This document shows, piece by piece, positions 62,188 to 64,000 of a stretch of 64,000 nucleotides of DNA. Within the stretch, counting starts at the first letter, position 1. Each line of letters begins with the position of its first letter. Source of the stretch: Clostridium pasteurianum DSM 525 = ATCC 6013 (GTDB taxonomy: Bacteria; Bacillota; Clostridia; Clostridiales; Clostridiaceae); NCBI RefSeq assembly GCF_000807255.1, contig NZ_CP009268.1:310001-374000 (forward strand), given 5' to 3'. The notes beneath the pieces are model-generated. The model saw only the letters and a program-made list of their open reading frames with translations, made no database searches and was not told where the DNA came from. The translations under genes and the position numbers were made by a program.

Positions 62188-63306
62188 ATGATTAGAAAGT
62201 TAATGGGCAAAGGAAAAGAAACTCCTCCCTTTAGATATGATATTGTAGGAAGCTTTCTTCGTACGGATGAAATCAAAAAAGCTCATATTCAATTTCGAAA
62301 GGGCGAAATAGATCTTAAACGGCTAACTGATATTGAAAATATGGAAATAAAAAAGCTTGTACGTAAAGAAAGAAAAATGGGACTTAAAGCAGTTACAGAT
62401 GGAGAATTCAGAAGAACCTGGTGGCATCTTGACTTTTTTTTAGGCATAGAGGGAACGGAGAAAATAAATTTAAATCAAGGGAGAAATCTTAATGGATCCA
62501 AAATAAAAGCAGAAAGTTTTCGTATTGTAGATAAAATAAAATTTCAAGATCATCCAATGATAGAACATTTTAAATACCTAAGAAGTATAGCAGAAGACAG
62601 CATTCCTAAATTTACAATTCCATCACCAGCACTTTTCCATTTTGTTCAAAATCATAATGGAAATAATATATATAAAACTAATGAAGAATTACTAAGGGAT
62701 ATTGTTAAAGTTTATAGATTAGCGGTGAAGGCCTTTTATGAAGCAGGATGCAGATATCTTCAGCTGGATGATACTTCCTTTGGAAGCCTTTGCAGCGAAA
62801 TTCATAGGGATCATTTAAGAAATAGAGGAATAGATCCTGATAAGCTTGCAGAAGATTATGTAAGGATTATTAATGAAAGTATTGAAGATCATCCTAGTGA
62901 TATGATTATAACACTTCACATATGCCGTGGAAATTTTCACTCTTCCTGGTTTGCTTCTGGAGGATATGAACCTATTGCCAAAGTTTTATTCCCAAACTGT
63001 AAAGTAGATGGATTTTTTCTAGAATATGATAACGAACGTTCGGGAGATTTCAAGCCTTTAAAGTATATAGGGGATCAATATGTGGTACTGGGACTTGTCA
63101 CTACAAAACATGGAGGACTTGAAAGTAAAGAGGGATTAAAAGCCCGTGTTGCTGAAGCCTGTGAGTACATGGATATAAATAAACTTTGCCTTAGTTCACA
63201 ATGTGGTTTTGCCTCTACGGAAGAAGGCAATATATTAACAGAAGAAGAGCAGTGGGAGAAGATAAAGCTTGTGGTGGAAACTGCTAAGGAGATATGGAAA
63301 GAATAA
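62188..63306 (+). CDS. Cobalamin-independent methionine synthase-like methyltransferase (MetE C-domain type)
   Basis: 372 residues from the ATG at 62188 (AAAGGAG upstream). The protein is of the short YxjG/YxjH type, that is only the C-terminal MetE domain: DIVGSFLRTDEI, VTDGEFRRTWWHLDF, ITLHICRGNFHSSW and LSSQCGFAST give the zinc ligands His, Cys, Glu, Cys. Substrate may be homocysteine or another thiol with an unusual methyl donor. It follows a LysR gene. Confidence 0.88.
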   Translation: MIRKLMGKGKETPPFRYDIVGSFLRTDEIKKAHIQFRKGEIDLKRLTDIENMEIKKLVRKERKMGLKAVTDGEFRRTWWHLDFFLGIEGTEKINLNQGRNLNGSKIKAESFRIVDKIKFQDHPMIEHFKYLRSIAEDSIPKFTIPSPALFHFVQNHNGNNIYKTNEELLRDIVKVYRLAVKAFYEAGCRYLQLDDTSFGSLCSEIHRDHLRNRGIDPDKLAEDYVRIINESIEDHPSDMIITLHICRGNFHSSWFASGGYEPIAKVLFPNCKVDGFFLEYDNERSGDFKPLKYIGDQYVVLGLVTTKHGGLESKEGLKARVAEACEYMDINKLCLSSQCGFASTEEGNILTEEEQWEKIKLVVETAKEIWKE

Positions 63307-63326
63307 TAGGGAGTTGATCAATAGCT

Positions 63327-64000
63327 ATGAAGAAAATATTTGTAATAATTTCAATTTTAATATGTTTCATAGTAGTAACAGCATGTGATAATAAGTCAAT
63401 CAGTAGTATTAATAAATCTGAAAATAGCAATAATCAGATAAATAATATTAATAATGCAGTATCTTCATCAGAAGATAGTTCTTCAAAGGATAAAGATAAC
63501 AGTAGCAATAAAAGCAATTCAACGGAAAAAACTGCTAATCAAAACAGAATTGATACTGGGAATACTGTGAATACTGAATTAGATATAAATTCATTTATTC
63601 CAAAAGGATGGCATATTGTTGAGGTGATGGTTGTTGAAGGCACTAGTAAATCTCAGGGGGAAGCAGCACCTAGATCATTAATGATACTTTTAGGAAACAA
63701 GAATAATTCCTATTCGCTTTCAATAACAGCGCCGAAGGCAGTATTGCTTTCCAATGAAGGGGGAGCTTTTGGAGATCCATTTGAAAGCATAACTATAGAT
63801 AGAGGATCAGTTTTATTAAGCTTTTATGGAGGCAGCAATGATAGATGGTTTAGTTCCTATAGATTCAGATATCAAAATAATGGGTGGTATTTAATAGGTG
63901 CTACATTAGGTTCATATTATAACCCTACAACAACAAGAGATAATGCTGATACGGAGGATTATAATCTACTTACAGGAGATTATGTATTTAAAAAAGCTAA
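63327..64000 (+). CDS. Putative lipoprotein, 3' end outside window
   Basis: At least 224 residues, cut by the window end. Signal peptide MKKIFVIISILICFIVVTAC with lipobox Cys20, then a low-complexity Ser/Asn/Lys linker (~22-75) and a soluble domain beginning FIPKGWHIVEVMV and containing SFYGGSNDRWFSSYRFRYQ. It will be anchored on the outer face of the membrane. The domain is not one I recognise. It starts 20 bases after the MetE-like gene. Confidence 0.75.
   Translation, partial: MKKIFVIISILICFIVVTACDNKSISSINKSENSNNQINNINNAVSSSEDSSSKDKDNSSNKSNSTEKTANQNRIDTGNTVNTELDINSFIPKGWHIVEVMVVEGTSKSQGEAAPRSLMILLGNKNNSYSLSITAPKAVLLSNEGGAFGDPFESITIDRGSVLLSFYGGSNDRWFSSYRFRYQNNGWYLIGATLGSYYNPTTTRDNADTEDYNLLTGDYVFKKA

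Overview
The window is AT-rich DNA with dense genes, strong GGAGG-type ribosome binding sites, frequent GTG/TTG starts and hairpin-plus-T-run terminators. With strict-anaerobe functions (nitrogenase-like proteins, double-cubane reductase, selenium-linked molybdenum hydroxylases, 4Fe-4S flavoproteins) this points to a Clostridium-group Firmicute. I cannot name the species from the sequence alone.

Layout. (1) 1-2.8 kb: the end of an MFS transporter, an amino-acid-synthesis family (PF06684) protein and a cyclic amidohydrolase closely resembling enamidase of anaerobic nicotinate breakdown. (2) 3-9.6 kb: a DUF2325 coiled-coil protein, AnfO, then a nitrogenase-like alpha/beta pair and a NifX-like protein, with no NifH, and with two copies of a modular hairpin repeat around a candidate small RNA. 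(3) 9.7-14.3 kb: a LysR regulator divergent from a heterodimeric ABC exporter. (4) 14.5-52.8 kb: a broken-up but coherent selenium/molybdenum/purine-type catabolic region. It holds MoaC, diaminopropionate ammonia-lyase, a fused selenium-dependent xanthine dehydrogenase, RidA, a double-cubane reductase with its activase, a cysteine desulfurase, SelD, YedF, a DUF3343 carrier, YqeC, MocA, YqeB, an N-acyl-D-amino-acid deacylase, YgeY, a hydantoinase, SsnA, a DHOD-like Fe-S flavoprotein, a second MocA-like protein and a three-subunit molybdenum hydroxylase. Interspersed are genes with other roles: an MMPL exporter with a two-component system, a HAD phosphatase, a GGDEF protein, an IMP dehydrogenase of the Tritrichomonas type, a lipoprotein, a ferritin-like/VIT1 transporter, and a siroheme sulfite/nitrite reductase with its LysR regulator. 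(5) 53-64 kb: surface glycosylation genes (membrane glycosyltransferase, GT2, GT4-like, flippase-like), DUF523, an M50-like membrane protease, NagB, an interrupted DUF1737 gene, a metallophosphatase, LysR plus a MetE-like methyltransferase, and the start of a lipoprotein gene.

How it fits together. In region 4 the hydroxylases oxidise an N-heterocycle (purine-like is most likely). SelD, YedF, DUF3343 and the desulfurase would supply activated selenium. MoaC, MocA, YqeB and YqeC would build and mature the Mo cofactor. SsnA, hydantoinase, YgeY and the deacylase would open and hydrolyse the ring products. DpaL plus RidA would convert 2,3-diaminopropionate through an enamine/imine to pyruvate and ammonia. 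This matches the gene set known from E. coli and purinolytic clostridia, but YgeW and full-length YgfK are absent from the window.

The most unusual items are the H-less nitrogenase-like operon whose alpha subunit keeps the cofactor cysteine but has Ile at the histidine-ligand position, the modular hairpin repeat family (six copies, one of which supplies the selD stop codon), and the DHOD-like protein that lacks the catalytic cysteine motif. All functional statements are from motif reading by eye; no database search was run.
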